64,000 nucleotides of DNA from Leptofilum sp965223525 (GTDB lineage: Bacteria > Chloroflexota > Anaerolineae > Promineifilales > Promineifilaceae), in NCBI RefSeq assembly GCF_965223525.1, contig NZ_CBDCWX010000005.1:1984001-2048000 (forward strand), in the 5' to 3' direction. The position numbers and the translations under genes were made by a program. Positions within the stretch are counted from its first letter, which is position 1. Each line of letters opens with the position of its first letter. Below the pieces are notes generated by a model, which worked only from the letters and a program-made list of their open reading frames with translations, did no database searches and was not told the DNA's origin. Below are positions 52,062 through 60,259 of this stretch, one piece after another.

Positions 52062-52366
52062 CCGATTTTAAGCAGATGCTGGCGACGGACAGGCTCATCC
52101 ACGAACCGGCGCGTCTCATCATCATGGCGTTGCTGTATGGCGTGGAGAATGCGGATTTCACCTTTTTGCTGCGAGAAACGGGGCTGACGCGGGGCAACTT
52201 GTCCTTTCATTTGAGCAAGCTGGAAGATGGCGACTATGTGGCGATTGAAAAGACCTTCAAGGGGAAACGGCCGCATACGCTATGTAGTCTCACAGAAAAC
52301 GGCCGTCTCGCCTTCGACGCCTATCGCCAGCAGTTGCAAGAAGCAGCAAATTCATTGCCGGAATAA
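52058..52366 (+). CDS. Winged-helix transcriptional regulator (HTH_34/ArsR-like)
   Basis: 102 residues. A one-domain winged helix: MALLYGVENADFTFLLRETGLTRGNLSFHLSKLEDGDYVAIEKTFKGKRPHTLCSLTENGRLAF shows the recognition helix (LTRGNLSFHLSKLE) and a wing with K-G-K-R-P. This is the family of small regulators usually encoded with a membrane or efflux protein. Its ATG overlaps the previous stop by four bases. It probably represses this operon at the nested inverted repeats 51362-51410. A MITE-like element lies immediately after its stop. Confidence 0.85.
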   Translation: MTDFKQMLATDRLIHEPARLIIMALLYGVENADFTFLLRETGLTRGNLSFHLSKLEDGDYVAIEKTFKGKRPHTLCSLTENGRLAFDAYRQQLQEAANSLPE

Positions 52367-52371
52367 TGAAC

Positions 52372-52464
52372 AGGACTTACGCACTGCTCTGGCCGGTCTC
52401 CTGCCCGAGCCAGCTAGGCGGCTCAGTGAGACACCGGCCGCAGCTTCTAAAATGCGTAAGTCCT
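52372..52464. mobile_element. Second MITE-like element with AGGACTTACGCA ends
   Basis: AGGACTTACGCA (52372-52383) and TGCGTAAGTCCT (52453-52464) bound 93 bp. The interior is unrelated to the copy at 5336 but is also self-complementary (GAGCC..GGCTC near the centre, CCGGTCTC/GAGACACCGG outside). AATGAA lies directly outside the right end and one base outside the left end, a possible target duplication. Confidence 0.7.
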
Positions 52465-52505
52465 AATGAATTTAGGGTGGAGACGGTTCAGAATCTTTGG
52501 CCTTT

Positions 52506-53081
52506 CTACGATTCACTTAAGGCACGTTCAAGTAAATCAGCCACTTGCAACGTTTGTGCCCAATGTTTTAGATAGGTTATGTCTAGTCTAGCTTGCTGAG
52601 TTTTTAAGACTCCCAAAATGTCTCGCCATTGCCGTTCAGATACTTCTCCACCTAAGCGAAACCAATCCAATTTCGCCAAAACCACATCTTCTGCACTAAG
52701 AACCCAGATTGTCTTACCCGTTTTGGCCCGAATTTGCTCAGGAATTCGACGATTAAGCTGTTGTTGATCAAACGGCCGTCCCTTTGGGATAAAGATGTCC
52801 ACCTTAAACATCGTTTCCAAATGAATGAGATTAACACTGCTGCGTCGCTGAATCGCTTGAATAAGACTTTGCTCATCAATATAAAACTGCTCTTGTACGG
52901 AGGCCACAAATGGCTTAACGTGCTTTGCTTCCATATTTACCACAATGTCTGCATCCATCGTGGTACGCAGTGTGCCATGAAGGATGCTGGCAATGGATCC
53001 GCCGATGACGTAAGGGATCTCTAATTTATCGAGAGCATCCGTAATTAGCAGAGTTACTTGTAAAACTTCTGAGTCAATCAT
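52506..53081 (-). CDS. MNT-type nucleotidyltransferase (AbiEii-like)
   Basis: 191 residues. The core VIGGSIASILHGTLRTTMDADIVV (about 24-47) has the GS and D-x-D of polymerase-beta-like nucleotidyltransferases, and the third acidic residue may be in KVDIFIPK. The C-terminal helices (EDVVLAKLDWFRLGGEVSERQWRDILGVL) match the group often found as half of toxin-antitoxin or abortive-infection modules. It overlaps the small upstream gene by four bases, so the two are expressed together. The substrate (tRNA or partner protein) is unknown. Confidence 0.75.
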   Translation of the reverse strand: MIDSEVLQVTLLITDALDKLEIPYVIGGSIASILHGTLRTTMDADIVVNMEAKHVKPFVASVQEQFYIDEQSLIQAIQRRSSVNLIHLETMFKVDIFIPKGRPFDQQQLNRRIPEQIRAKTGKTIWVLSAEDVVLAKLDWFRLGGEVSERQWRDILGVLKTQQARLDITYLKHWAQTLQVADLLERALSES

Positions 53082-53365
53082 TCGTCACCAGTTTGAATAA
53101 GCAGAGATCCATACACTTGAGTTGCTAGCTCTTCCCCAAGAATTAGGGAAGCCAGCCGACGACGCAACTCTTTTTTTGTAGCGTTTGGGTGACGCCGACG
53201 TAAACCAGCCAATGCCAATTGCCTAGCCGTTCGATTCAAACCTTCCATCAGTTCAAATTTGCGCCAAGTGGGTGTTTCTCGCCACAACTTAAATATGATC
53301 GCTTCGACTTCCGAAGTGGTGTCCGCATTCATTTCGCGCCAAGTTGGTAATCTTTTGGTTGCCAT
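53078..53365 (-). CDS. Small partner protein of the nucleotidyltransferase
   Basis: About 95 residues from the ATG at 53365 (a TTG two codons upstream is possible). The protein is basic and helical, with REMNADTTSEVEAIIFKLWRETPTWRKFELMEGLNRTARQLALAGLRRRHPNATKKELRRRLA. The 'L..R.P..T..EL...L' part resembles small proteins found next to such nucleotidyltransferases. It contains no known catalytic motif. The overlap (ATGA) and order suggest a two-gene toxin-antitoxin-like unit; which is toxin is not clear. Confidence 0.65.
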   Translation of the reverse strand: MATKRLPTWREMNADTTSEVEAIIFKLWRETPTWRKFELMEGLNRTARQLALAGLRRRHPNATKKELRRRLASLILGEELATQVYGSLLIQTGDE

Positions 53366-53421
53366 GTTCAAGATTTTAACGTGTAGTTACGCTCTCGTCA
53401 TTTTTTGTAACATCCGCTTCT

Positions 53422-53450
53422 AGCCAAGCAAATCTCCACTCTGTATAATC
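53422..53450 (+). promoter_or_regulatory. Promoter of the methylmalonyl-CoA mutase gene
   Basis: TAGCCA (53422-53427) lies 17 bp before TATAAT (53445-53450). The leader is about 85 bp, and AAGGAG lies about 9 bp before the ATG. Confidence 0.5.
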
Positions 53451-53540
53451 TCTCCAAACACACCCACAACAAACCGCCATTGAACGAGACGACGAGTTAG
53501 AGAGTTCACAATCTCCAATCTCCCAAAAGGAGCAGCACCC

Positions 53541-55223
53541 ATGTACGACAAAAAAAAGTTGGCCGAATTAGCCAATCAGAATGGCAAATGGGAAGAAACC
53601 ACCCTGCACAAAACCCTCTCCCGCTTCCCAGAGCGGAAAGAGCAGTTCATCACCACCTCTAGCGAACCCATCCGGCGACTCTACACCCCACTAGACGTGG
53701 CCGATCTTGAATATCAGCAAGATTTGGGGATGCCTGGCGAATATCCCTACACGCGCGGCGTTCATGCCACGATGTATCGCGGCAAGCCCTGGACAACCCG
53801 TATGTTTGCCGGATTTGGCACCGCCAGCGAGACCAACGCCCGCTTCAAATACCTACTGGAACAGGGCAATATGGGACTTTCCATCGCCTTCGATTTGGCT
53901 ACCCTGATGGGTTATGATACTGATGCCCCCGAAGCGTTGGGCGAATTTGGCCACTGCGGCGTGGCCATCAGCAGCCTCAAGGATATGGAAATCTTGCTAG
54001 ATGGCATTCCGCTAGATCAGGTTAGCACCAGCATGACGATCAATAGTCCGGCAGCCATTATTTGGGCGATGTACATTGTCACGGCCGAAAAGCAGGGCGT
54101 GCCCATGGCCAAGCTGCGCGGCACGCTGCAAAACGACATCCTCAAAGAGTACATTGCCCAAAAAGAGTACATTTTTCCGCCAGAGCCTTCGATGCGGCTG
54201 GTGACAGATACAGTCGAATTTGGCACCAAGCATATGCCGCTGTGGAACACGATTTCTATCAGCGGGTATCATATTCGTGAGGCAGGCTCAACGGCCGCAC
54301 AGGAACTGGCCTTTACGCTGGGTGATGGGTTGGAATACGTGCGCTGGGCGTTGGAACGTGGTCTGGACATTGATGATTTTGCGCCGCGCCTCAGCCTCTT
54401 TTTCAACTGCCACAACGATTTTTTTGAGGAAATTGCCAAATTCCGCGCCGCCCGGCGCATTTGGGCGCGAGAGATGCGCGAGACGTTTGGCGCAAAGAAC
54501 CCGCGCTCCTGGCTGTGTCGCTTCCACACCCAAACGGCGGGTGTTTCCCTGACGGCGCAACAGCCGGAAAACAATATTGTTCGCGTAGCCATTCAGGCAT
54601 TGGCGGCCGTTCTTGGCGGAACCCAAAGCCTGCACACCAACAGCATGGACGAAGCCCTGGCGCTGCCCAGCGAAGATGCCGTCACCATCGCCATGCGTAC
54701 TCAGCAAATCATCGCCGAAGAAAGTGGCGTAGCCAACACGATTGATCCGCTGGCCGGCTCCTTTTTTGTGGAACATGAAACCAACAAAATCGAAGCCCAA
54801 GTTTACGAATATTGGCAGCAAGTTGAAGAGTTGGGTGGCGTGCTGCCCGCCATTGAGCAGGGTTTTTACCAGCGCGAAATTTCTAACGCCGCTTACCAAT
54901 ACCAGCGGGAAATTGACCAAAGCGAGCGCACCATCGTTGGCGTGAATGGCTATGCCGACACCAGTGAGGAATTACGCATTCCCATTTTGGAGATGGATCC
55001 GCAAGGGTATGAACGGCAAATCGGCCGTATTCAGCAAGTAAAGGCAGAACGAGACAATGAAAAAGTAGGTGTAGCTCTGCAAGCCCTGCGTGAAGCGGCG
55101 CAGGGCACAGCCAACATGATGCCCTTCATCATCGAGGCGGTGCGGGAATATGCGACGCTGGGTGAAATTACCGATGTCTTCCGCGAGGTGTTTGGCACGT
55201 ATGAGGAACCTACCTGGATTTAA
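53541..55223 (+). CDS. Methylmalonyl-CoA mutase, large (catalytic) subunit without B12 domain
   Basis: 560 residues. The substrate barrel has YPYTRGVHATMYRGKPWTTR, where the Tyr after Thr-Met is the residue that favours methylmalonyl over 2-hydroxyisobutyryl substrates, then MFAGFGTASETNARFKYLL, IAFDLATLMGYD and LGGTQSLHTNSMDEALALPSE. The sequence ends about 560 without the C-terminal B12-binding domain. That domain is expected on a separate small subunit, as in archaeal-type split mutases. The enzyme interconverts (R)-methylmalonyl-CoA and succinyl-CoA. No small subunit, epimerase or MeaB gene is adjacent, so its partner must be encoded elsewhere. Confidence 0.93.
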   Translation: MYDKKKLAELANQNGKWEETTLHKTLSRFPERKEQFITTSSEPIRRLYTPLDVADLEYQQDLGMPGEYPYTRGVHATMYRGKPWTTRMFAGFGTASETNARFKYLLEQGNMGLSIAFDLATLMGYDTDAPEALGEFGHCGVAISSLKDMEILLDGIPLDQVSTSMTINSPAAIIWAMYIVTAEKQGVPMAKLRGTLQNDILKEYIAQKEYIFPPEPSMRLVTDTVEFGTKHMPLWNTISISGYHIREAGSTAAQELAFTLGDGLEYVRWALERGLDIDDFAPRLSLFFNCHNDFFEEIAKFRAARRIWAREMRETFGAKNPRSWLCRFHTQTAGVSLTAQQPENNIVRVAIQALAAVLGGTQSLHTNSMDEALALPSEDAVTIAMRTQQIIAEESGVANTIDPLAGSFFVEHETNKIEAQVYEYWQQVEELGGVLPAIEQGFYQREISNAAYQYQREIDQSERTIVGVNGYADTSEELRIPILEMDPQGYERQIGRIQQVKAERDNEKVGVALQALREAAQGTANMMPFIIEAVREYATLGEITDVFREVFGTYEEPTWI

Positions 55224-55302
55224 GGCATACAAAAGGGCTAAGTTTGCCGATGCCAGGCTTGCCCAGTCTTTGATAAGTCGTGCCTCGTCCAAGAATTTCA
55301 TC

Positions 55303-56040
55303 CTATTCCTGCGAATTGAGCAGGGCAGTTTCAAACGTTTTTACAATGCCCTCGAAATGGGTATCAAGTGGCGTGCCTACAAAAACTGGCCGATACCCAT
55401 CTTCGTAGGTTGTGATAATCCATAAGGCAAAGGCATCGGCCGTTGCTTCTTCTAGGTCGTTTTGACTGCGTTGGTTCATCCAAAAGCCTACGGCCGTTTG
55501 CCGATTCACCATATCACTGCCGATGAGGGTATGAAATTCTGCTGTTAGCTGCCGCTTCATTCGCGCGTCAACCGCATGCCCCAACTCGTGATAAATGGAA
55601 AAACCACGCAGCCGTAAAAAAGCAGCATCCGCTAAGATTATTTCTTGGCGGGTGTGGTTGATTACAGCAATGCGCCCCGGATGCCCCTGAATATATTCGC
55701 CATGCTGCCGTCTAAATTTGTAACCACTGAGAAGGCTACGGCCGTCTACACCTTCCTTCTCCAACACCTCAATGGTTGATGTCAGAATATGGTTTATCAT
55801 CCTCAAATCATCTATCGTCCAAGGATGTTTCGGTGAGATATGTAGCCATTGCTGCCAATCTGCCTCTACGCAAAGCTGCGTTGAGCAAAATTGTTGCGCT
55901 AAATATGCCTCAATGTCTGCCGCTGGCTGGTAGATTGTGACGGTTGGCTTGGTATTTTGTCCATGCACGGGCTGGTTATTATTTAGAAGAAGGGACAATA
56001 TAGTTGATGCTGCGAACGCGATGACAATAATTTGTTTCAT
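55303..56040 (-). CDS. Secreted zincin-like metalloprotease
   Basis: 245 residues from the ATG after AGGAG. A signal peptide (about 1-25) is followed by a mature domain with two cysteines (CSTQLC). The zinc site is YHELGHAVDAR (His 151, Glu 152, His 155), and a probable third ligand is in DLEEATADAFALW about 50 residues later. This HExxH plus downstream E fits gluzincin-type peptidases. The family is not assignable further. It acts outside the cell. It is convergent with the mutase gene and divergent from the SARP gene. Confidence 0.75.
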   Translation of the reverse strand: MKQIIVIAFAASTILSLLLNNNQPVHGQNTKPTVTIYQPAADIEAYLAQQFCSTQLCVEADWQQWLHISPKHPWTIDDLRMINHILTSTIEVLEKEGVDGRSLLSGYKFRRQHGEYIQGHPGRIAVINHTRQEIILADAAFLRLRGFSIYHELGHAVDARMKRQLTAEFHTLIGSDMVNRQTAVGFWMNQRSQNDLEEATADAFALWIITTYEDGYRPVFVGTPLDTHFEGIVKTFETALLNSQE

Positions 56041-56103
56041 AACGGGTTCTCCTAAGTTTTTCTGCACTGTAGGGAACGGCCGTTATCACCTCATCGGCCT
56101 CGC

Positions 56104-56153
56104 GTTAGCATAAAAAATTGGGATCGTTAGCAGTTGTGCTAACGGTGTATAAT
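56104..56153 (+). promoter_or_regulatory. Promoter and GTTAGCA repeats upstream of the SARP gene (possibly leaderless)
   Basis: TATAAT (56148-56153) ends only six bases before the ATG at 56160, so the transcript may begin at or near the start codon. GTTAGCA occurs at 56104 and 56126 (22 bp apart, two helical turns) and inverted as TGCTAAC at 56137-56143. Direct heptamers in helical phase are the kind of site SARP proteins bind. Confidence 0.5.
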
Positions 56154-56159
56154 CCATCC

Positions 56160-59129
56160 ATGCCCCGACTCGACATCTCATTTTTGGGTACAATTCAGGT
56201 ATCTTTAAATCGTCAACCCATCACCCATTTTCGCTCTGCCAACAATCAGGGTTTGCTGGTTTTTTTGACCTTGCAACCTGAAAAACCGCTGTCAAGGGAG
56301 CTTTTGACGGCCGTTTTCTGGCCGGAAGAATCAGACAAAAACGCTCGGAATAATCTGCGCCAATCTCTGTATCAATTGCGAAAATTGCTAGGGGATTTGA
56401 ATGAGCCAGCCCAGCCCTATTTGCTCGTCACGCGCCAAACGGTGCAGTTTAATCCCAAAAGTGATTACCAACTGGATGTGCGGCAATTTTTACAGGCGGT
56501 GGATGCCGGGGATTTAGAAACGGCCGTTTCCCATTACCACGACGATCTCCTCCCTGGCTTCACCTGCGACAGCCTGGAATTTGAAAGCTGGCTGCGGCAG
56601 GAGCGGGAACATCTGCACCACTTGGCATTGGAGACGATGTTGGAGGCGGGGCGAGACTGTTTGCAGAACGGCCGTTACGACAAAGCCCAAACAATCGCCC
56701 GCCAACAGCTTGCCCTGGAACCGTGGCGCGAACAGGCACACCGCCAACTGATGCAAGCCCTTGCCCTCGCTGGGGATCGAGCCAATGCCCTGAACCAATT
56801 TGAACAGTGTCAAGCCGCGCTGCGGGAAGAGCTAGGCATTGAACCCGCACCAGAAACCATCACTCTTTTTGAAGAGATTAAATCGGGACAGTTAGCACCC
56901 ACAGCCACAGCCGAGACCATCCGCCCGCCTGTGAAAGTGCGGCACAACTTACCAGCCACCACCACCCTGCTCGTTGGCCGTGAAGTGGAAATTGAGCAGA
57001 TCAGCCAATGGTTCATGCAGGATGCTAAACGATTGGTGACGATTGTGGCTCCTGGCGGCATGGGTAAAACGCGGTTGGGAACGGCCGTTGGCGCGACTTT
57101 GCTGGAACAATATGCCGATGGCGTTTACTTTGTAGATCTCGCACCGCTGGAACATCCTGACGAAATTGGAACAGCCATTGCCTCGGTCTTGGATTATCAA
57201 GCCCCAGACAAGACCAAAGATTTGCTGCCGCAACTGTTGGCAACGCTCAGTCAGCAGCAGATGTTGCTCATTCTGGATAACTTTGAGCATCTGTTGTCCC
57301 CCCCTCCCGTCCCCCCCGATGGGGGGGAAGCTTTGGTGAGCCGCCTCTTGCAAACCTGTCCCCGCCTCTCCATTTTGATCACGTCGCGGCAGCGGCTGAA
57401 TTTAGCCAGCGAAAACCGTTTTGAGTTAGGCGGTTTAGACGTTCCTGAATGGTTAACCCCTGAAGATGCGGCGCAATTTACGGCCGTTCAGCTTTTTGTG
57501 GCAAACGGCCGTCGCGTCCAGCCCGATTTTGTATTGAATGACAGCAATGTCACTGACGTGGTTCATATTTGCCAACTGGTGCAGGGAATGCCGCTGGGTC
57601 TGCTGCTGGCCGCCACCTGGCTGGAACTGCTTGCCCCAGCCGAAATTGCCGTTGAGATCGAAGACAGCCTCGACTTTTTGACAACTGAATTGGCCGATTT
57701 GCCGCCGCGCCAGCGCAGTATGCAGGCCGTCTTTGATTATTCGTGGCAGATGATGAACGCCACCGAACAAGCTGTGTTGGCAAAACTGAGCGTCTTTCGC
57801 GGCGGTTTTACCCGCGAGGCGGCGGCGGAAGTTGCCGAAGCCAATTTGCGTGTTTTATTGGCGCTCGTAAATAAATCATTGTTGCAGCGGGAGGAGGAGA
57901 GCGGCCGTTTCACCATCCATGAACTCTTACGCCAGTTTGCGACGGCGCAGCGGCTGCGACTGGATGCTAAAAATAGTGCGTTATTTGCCCATTGCACTTA
58001 TTTTGCCGAAAAAATTAAAGGCGAAACTCACAAGACAGCCGGCTTTTTTCCTCTTCAAATACCGTCTAAATATGCAGCCGATAGGGATAATTTGCACCGC
58101 GCCTGGGAATTTGCGCTGCAAGATGGCTTGGCTGAACAGTTGGCGGCTTTAGTCCCCGCGATTATCGTATTTGGTTTTAGACAGGGTAAGCAGGCAAGCG
58201 CCGTACCCGCCGAGGCGGTTCGCGCCTTGCAGCAGAAGAACCGGGCAAACAGTGATGAAGCTTTGCTGTACTTGCAGTTATTAGAACAGACATCCCGGTT
58301 TGGCACTGATGACAGTTCCCTCGTTGGAGAAGGGTTACTTACTCTGGTTCCTTTTTTTGAAAAACAGCCCTATCCTGAGCTTCGTTTCTGGCTTTATCTT
58401 TGGTTAGGGCTGTTGGAATCTCCGGCGAGAGAGGCATGGTATGACAGGGCTCATGAAACGGCTCTGGAGATGAAGGATGAACTGTTTATAAATACCACAG
58501 AGGTCATAAGAATCAGGTGGGCAATCAGCGACGAGGAGAAAAATGAGGCGATTTTGGCCAAGCTGCAGGAATTACGCGCCTTTTTTGAACCAAAACTTAC
58601 CACCCCAGTGCTTGCGAATAGCTTTGTTTTTCATACCATTTTGGCGTCGTTGCAAGAAGTCAGTACAGCAACAGGCGCATATGAACAGGCGATTGATTAC
58701 GGTAAACGCAGTTTGAATATGGCCAAAGAGTGGCAGGATTTGTTTTGGTTAAGCGATGGCTTTCATCGCCTAACTAAAACTTACCTGGCAATGGGACTAC
58801 TCGATGATGCAAAACTGCAATATTTAGATTCATTAGAGTGGCATTTGGCTGTTGGACAGGTTTGGCAAACGTTAGGATTATTGGTTGGTTTGGCATCCCA
58901 GTTTCCAGAGTTCATTGGTGGTCAGACAACGGCCGTTTCCATTCTGTCCATGATTTTTCATCACCATGAGGTTGTTGTCTTTCACAAACAGGAGATTGAC
59001 GGAGCCCTCCCGACCGTTCGGGCAGAACTGGAGGCAGCGGCGTTTGCGGCGGCGTGGGAAAATGGGAAGGGGATGGGGTTTGATACGGCCGTTTCTCTCG
59101 TCAGGTCAGCCTTACAAACAGGCAAGTAG
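56160..59129 (+). CDS. SARP (BTAD)-STAND transcriptional regulator, AfsR-like
   Basis: 989 residues. An OmpR-like winged helix (about 1-95: LDISFLGTIQVSLNRQPI...NNLRQSLYQLRKLLGD) and a BTAD domain (about 95-240, ending LGIEPAPETITLFEEI) are followed by an NB-ARC ATPase. Walker A is APGGMGKTRLG (about 300) and Walker B is LLILDNFEHLL (about 370). A winged-helix region and TPR-like C-terminus complete it. An unusual insert, SPPPVPPDGGEA (about 380-391), is coded by a G/C-run palindrome. The ATG at 56160 is chosen; the longer frame would place the promoter inside the gene. It is followed 9 bp later by the kinase-SDR-cupin run, its likely target. Confidence 0.9.
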   Translation: MPRLDISFLGTIQVSLNRQPITHFRSANNQGLLVFLTLQPEKPLSRELLTAVFWPEESDKNARNNLRQSLYQLRKLLGDLNEPAQPYLLVTRQTVQFNPKSDYQLDVRQFLQAVDAGDLETAVSHYHDDLLPGFTCDSLEFESWLRQEREHLHHLALETMLEAGRDCLQNGRYDKAQTIARQQLALEPWREQAHRQLMQALALAGDRANALNQFEQCQAALREELGIEPAPETITLFEEIKSGQLAPTATAETIRPPVKVRHNLPATTTLLVGREVEIEQISQWFMQDAKRLVTIVAPGGMGKTRLGTAVGATLLEQYADGVYFVDLAPLEHPDEIGTAIASVLDYQAPDKTKDLLPQLLATLSQQQMLLILDNFEHLLSPPPVPPDGGEALVSRLLQTCPRLSILITSRQRLNLASENRFELGGLDVPEWLTPEDAAQFTAVQLFVANGRRVQPDFVLNDSNVTDVVHICQLVQGMPLGLLLAATWLELLAPAEIAVEIEDSLDFLTTELADLPPRQRSMQAVFDYSWQMMNATEQAVLAKLSVFRGGFTREAAAEVAEANLRVLLALVNKSLLQREEESGRFTIHELLRQFATAQRLRLDAKNSALFAHCTYFAEKIKGETHKTAGFFPLQIPSKYAADRDNLHRAWEFALQDGLAEQLAALVPAIIVFGFRQGKQASAVPAEAVRALQQKNRANSDEALLYLQLLEQTSRFGTDDSSLVGEGLLTLVPFFEKQPYPELRFWLYLWLGLLESPAREAWYDRAHETALEMKDELFINTTEVIRIRWAISDEEKNEAILAKLQELRAFFEPKLTTPVLANSFVFHTILASLQEVSTATGAYEQAIDYGKRSLNMAKEWQDLFWLSDGFHRLTKTYLAMGLLDDAKLQYLDSLEWHLAVGQVWQTLGLLVGLASQFPEFIGGQTTAVSILSMIFHHHEVVVFHKQEIDGALPTVRAELEAAAFAAAWENGKGMGFDTAVSLVRSALQTGK
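57298..57328. repeat. C-run/G-run palindrome inserted in frame in the SARP gene
   Basis: A run of seven C, CTCCCGT, seven more C, GAT and seven G adds about 10-12 codons after Walker B without breaking the frame. It resembles the intergenic palindrome at 20461-20485. Confidence 0.5.
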
Positions 59130-59138
59130 GAGGTTCAA

Positions 59139-60248
59139 ATGTCCAAAATGATTGAAATACCCACAACTGCGGAGGAGATAACGGCCGTTTGGCTCACAGA
59201 AGCGTTAAGAAGTACAGAAGTGATTGGGGGAGAAACGGCCGTTGCTTCCCTGATTGTTGAACCCATGAATGGGGCTGGTGTCATTGGGCAAATGGCGCGG
59301 CTTAGACCCACTTACGATTCGCCTGCAAGTAACCTGCCTACCACCCTCATTGCCAAATATTCCCATGCCGATCCCAATCATCGAGCCAACATGGGGCATG
59401 TGTATGCTCGGGAAATCACCGTTTACCAAAACCTGCGTCAGCAAATGACGCTGACGATGCCCCACTACTTCTACGGCGATGTCAATCTTGAAACTGGCGA
59501 TAGTATCCTGCTTTTGTCAGATTTAGGTCATTTACGACAAGAGAGTATGAGACACGGCTGTACAGTTGCAGATGCCGAAACGGTGATCACCCATTTGGCG
59601 CACCACCATGCCACCTGGTGGGAAAGTCCGCAGTTGGAAGGAATGGATTACCTCGTACGCATTCTCACAACCTTTACAGAGGATCAAATTGCTCACTACC
59701 AAGCAAGTTGGGAACAGAGTCAGGAAAAAATCACAGCGGCACAGCCTGATATTTATATGCCCAAATATTATTTAGAAGTAGGTCGCCGCTTTGCCAACCA
59801 GAGAGCCAAAATTGCCAAGCAAATGGTAGATACACCCATGACCTTAGTCCACAACGATTGTCACCTGGACAACCTGATGTTTGCGGCCGAAAACGCCGAT
59901 CCACCACTCACCGTTATTGATTGGCAAAGCTGCGGGATTGGCCCCGGAGCTGAAGATGTGACCCGCTTTATGATTTTTGGCTTAACCATCAAACAACGGC
60001 GCCAAGTGGAAGAGGAACTGCTACAAACCTACCATACCCATTTAGTTGAACAGGGTGTGCGTAACTACAGTTTTGAGCAGTGTTGGCGGGATTATCGTCT
60101 CTCATTTTATAAAAATTTAAGAATTGGCACGATTGTTTCGGCTCATTTCGATATGACCACAACATACATGCAAGAGGTATTGGCTGTTACCCTTGGTCGC
60201 CTCATGTGCTTTGCTGAAGACCATTGCGTGGACGAATTTTTAGCTTAG
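59139..60248 (+). CDS. APH/EcKinase-like (CHK) phosphotransferase, copy 1
   Basis: 369 residues, starting after a perfect AGGAGG. It has the aminoglycoside/choline-kinase-like fold: a lysine strand TLIAKYSHADPN (about 67), the catalytic HNDCHLDNLMF (Brenner HxDxxxxN, about 240) and the metal motif VIDWQSCGIGPGAEDVTRF (DxQ..D, about 260). The C-terminal NYSFEQCWRDYRLS is typical of the ecdysteroid-kinase-like/DUF1679 group. Some relatives phosphorylate hydroxylated acyl-CoAs, steroids or antibiotics; the substrate here is unknown. Paralogous to the gene at 62626, with which it shares its N-terminus EIPTTAEEITAVWLT. It is followed by SDR copy 1. Confidence 0.85.
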   Translation: MSKMIEIPTTAEEITAVWLTEALRSTEVIGGETAVASLIVEPMNGAGVIGQMARLRPTYDSPASNLPTTLIAKYSHADPNHRANMGHVYAREITVYQNLRQQMTLTMPHYFYGDVNLETGDSILLLSDLGHLRQESMRHGCTVADAETVITHLAHHHATWWESPQLEGMDYLVRILTTFTEDQIAHYQASWEQSQEKITAAQPDIYMPKYYLEVGRRFANQRAKIAKQMVDTPMTLVHNDCHLDNLMFAAENADPPLTVIDWQSCGIGPGAEDVTRFMIFGLTIKQRRQVEEELLQTYHTHLVEQGVRNYSFEQCWRDYRLSFYKNLRIGTIVSAHFDMTTTYMQEVLAVTLGRLMCFAEDHCVDEFLA

Positions 60249-60259
60249 GAGAAATAAAC

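Noticed and set aside
53541..55223. Mutase truncated by frameshift at its 3' end
   Set aside because: No B12-binding-domain sequence follows in any frame; the length fits the known split large subunit.
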